A stretch of DNA of 13,896 nucleotides from M50B91 sp964526665 (lineage in GTDB: Bacteria; Patescibacteriota; Gracilibacteria; UBA4473), in the NCBI GenBank assembly GCA_964526665.1, contig CAZGJL010000022.1:1-13896 (forward strand), in the 5' to 3' direction. Made by a program: the position numbers and the translations under genes. Numbering within the stretch: position 1 is the stretch's first letter; each line of letters opens with the position of its first letter. Below are positions 13,218 through 13,896 of the stretch, piece after piece. The notes under the pieces are model-generated. The model saw only the letters and a program-made list of their open reading frames with translations, was not told the DNA's origin and made no database searches.

Positions 13218-13258
13218 CCCACTCGTGGGAGCTCCGCAAACCGGAGCGCCATTACCAC
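13218..13258 (+). promoter_or_regulatory. Structured rplK-rplA spacer, candidate uL1 binding site
   Basis: GCTCCG (13231-13236), loop CAAAC, CGGAGC (13242-13247) form a perfect hairpin. GG (13228-13229) and CC (13249-13250) can extend it across an A.G mismatch, or GTGG (13225-13228) can pair with CCAC (13255-13258) across an asymmetric internal loop. CCCA/TGGG (13218-13221/13226-13229) is a competing stem. No T tract follows, so it is not a terminator. uL1 is known to repress its own operon through an mRNA helix that mimics its rRNA site; that role here is inference. Confidence 0.4.
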
Positions 13259-13272
13259 TAACCCTTTATAAA

Positions 13273-13896
13273 ATGGTCACACAATCAAAAGCGCTTCGTG
13301 CCGCGTATGAAAAAATTGACACGGAAAAAGTATATCCGCTTAAAGAAGCGGTTAACATGATGGTCGCATCCAAAAGTGTAAAATTTGATGCAACGGCTGA
13401 AATTCACGTTAATCTCGGAACGGATCCGAAACACGCAGATCAGCAAGTTCGTGCTACTATTTCTCTTCCAAATGGAACAGGAAAAACCGTACGTATCGCT
13501 GTGTTTTGTGAAGATGACAAAGTGAAAGAAGCAAAAGCTGCTGGAGCAATTGAAGCTGGTGATAATAGTTTAATTGAAAAAGTATCAAAAGGATGGACTG
13601 ATTTTGATGTTGCTGTGGCAACACCAACTATGATGAAATCTATGGCAAAAGTAGCACGTGTACTTGGCCCCAAAGGATTGATGCCAAATCCAAAAGCAGG
13701 AACTGTTTCTCCGAATGTAGAAAAAACTGTAAAAGAACTTGTCGGTGGACGTATCGAATTTCGAAACGACAAATCGTCTATAATTCATACTGTTTTTGGA
13801 AAAATTTCTTTTGGAGAAGAAAAACTTCTTGAAAACCTAGACACAATGGTTACTGCTATCAAAAACGCAAAACCAAGTGGAGTAAAAGGAACATAT
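13273..13896 (+). CDS. rplA: Large ribosomal subunit protein uL1 (3'-partial)
   Basis: uL1 forms the mobile L1 stalk that moves deacylated tRNA from the E site, and in many bacteria represses its own operon. From ATG 13273, 208 codons are open to the window end. Signatures include YPLKEAVNMMV, FDATAEIHVNLGTDPKHADQQVRATISLPNGTGK, the domain II segment RIAVFCEDD...AKAAGA, and the hallmark VLGPKGLMPNPKAGTV, followed by ELVGGRIEFRNDK and FGKISFGEEKLLENL. The usual length is about 225-235 residues, so only the last ~20 are missing. The start is 64 bp after rplK, preceded by CCTTTATAAA with no Shine-Dalgarno. Presence of uL1 is informative because some Patescibacteria lineages lack it. Confidence 0.96.
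   Translation, partial: MVTQSKALRAAYEKIDTEKVYPLKEAVNMMVASKSVKFDATAEIHVNLGTDPKHADQQVRATISLPNGTGKTVRIAVFCEDDKVKEAKAAGAIEAGDNSLIEKVSKGWTDFDVAVATPTMMKSMAKVARVLGPKGLMPNPKAGTVSPNVEKTVKELVGGRIEFRNDKSSIIHTVFGKISFGEEKLLENLDTMVTAIKNAKPSGVKGTY

Overview
This 13.9 kb window is a gene-dense, AT-rich stretch of bacterial chromosome. It most likely comes from a Candidate Phyla Radiation (Patescibacteria) genome. The signs are compact or trimmed versions of universal proteins, very short spacers, almost no Shine-Dalgarno sequences, and a small type IV pilus locus set among housekeeping genes. UGA acts as an ordinary stop (bS6 and FtsW end with it, and FtsW's UGA overlaps the MurG start), which argues against the UGA=Gly lineages Gracilibacteria and Absconditabacteria. 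A purine-synthesis gene and an intact uL1 hint at one of the less reduced branches, but the phylum call is inference. No tRNA, rRNA, CRISPR, insertion sequence or phage gene was seen.

Layout. 1-892, minus strand: truB (tRNA Psi55 synthase), followed directly by the first codons of another gene that leaves the window. 893-979: divergent promoter region with overlapping -10 elements. 980-1153: unrecognised 57-residue ORF, the only gene here with a clear Shine-Dalgarno. 1184-2064: a ribosomal transcription unit with a consensus promoter, a structured leader, rpsF and rpsR with no ssb between them, and a strong intrinsic terminator. 2075-6258: a type IV pilus operon with a duplicated promoter, two single-pass coiled-coil proteins (PilN/PilO-like position), a short PilB ATPase and the PilC platform protein. 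6259-7653: purD with its own promoter, over which a perfect 8-bp inverted repeat is centred. 7663-8082, minus strand: an orphan acidic 139-residue protein. 8156-10301: ftsW and murG, overlapping by 4 bp, for peptidoglycan polymerisation and lipid II synthesis. 10329-11900: dnaX with a possible leaderless mRNA and a perfect A-AAA-AAG slippery heptamer placed to give a shorter gamma-like product. 11936-13896: the classic secE-nusG-rplK-rplA cluster; rplA is cut by the window end and is preceded by a GC-rich hairpin that could be a uL1 autoregulatory site.

Most of the window is ordinary core machinery. The points of interest are regulatory: almost complete lack of Shine-Dalgarno sites, promoters that abut start codons, the dnaX slippery site, the purD palindrome, the rpsF and rplA leader structures, an in-frame tandem duplication in a pilus protein, and two small unrecognised genes. 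No convincing new multi-gene system was found. All family calls come from motif recognition by eye, without database searches.
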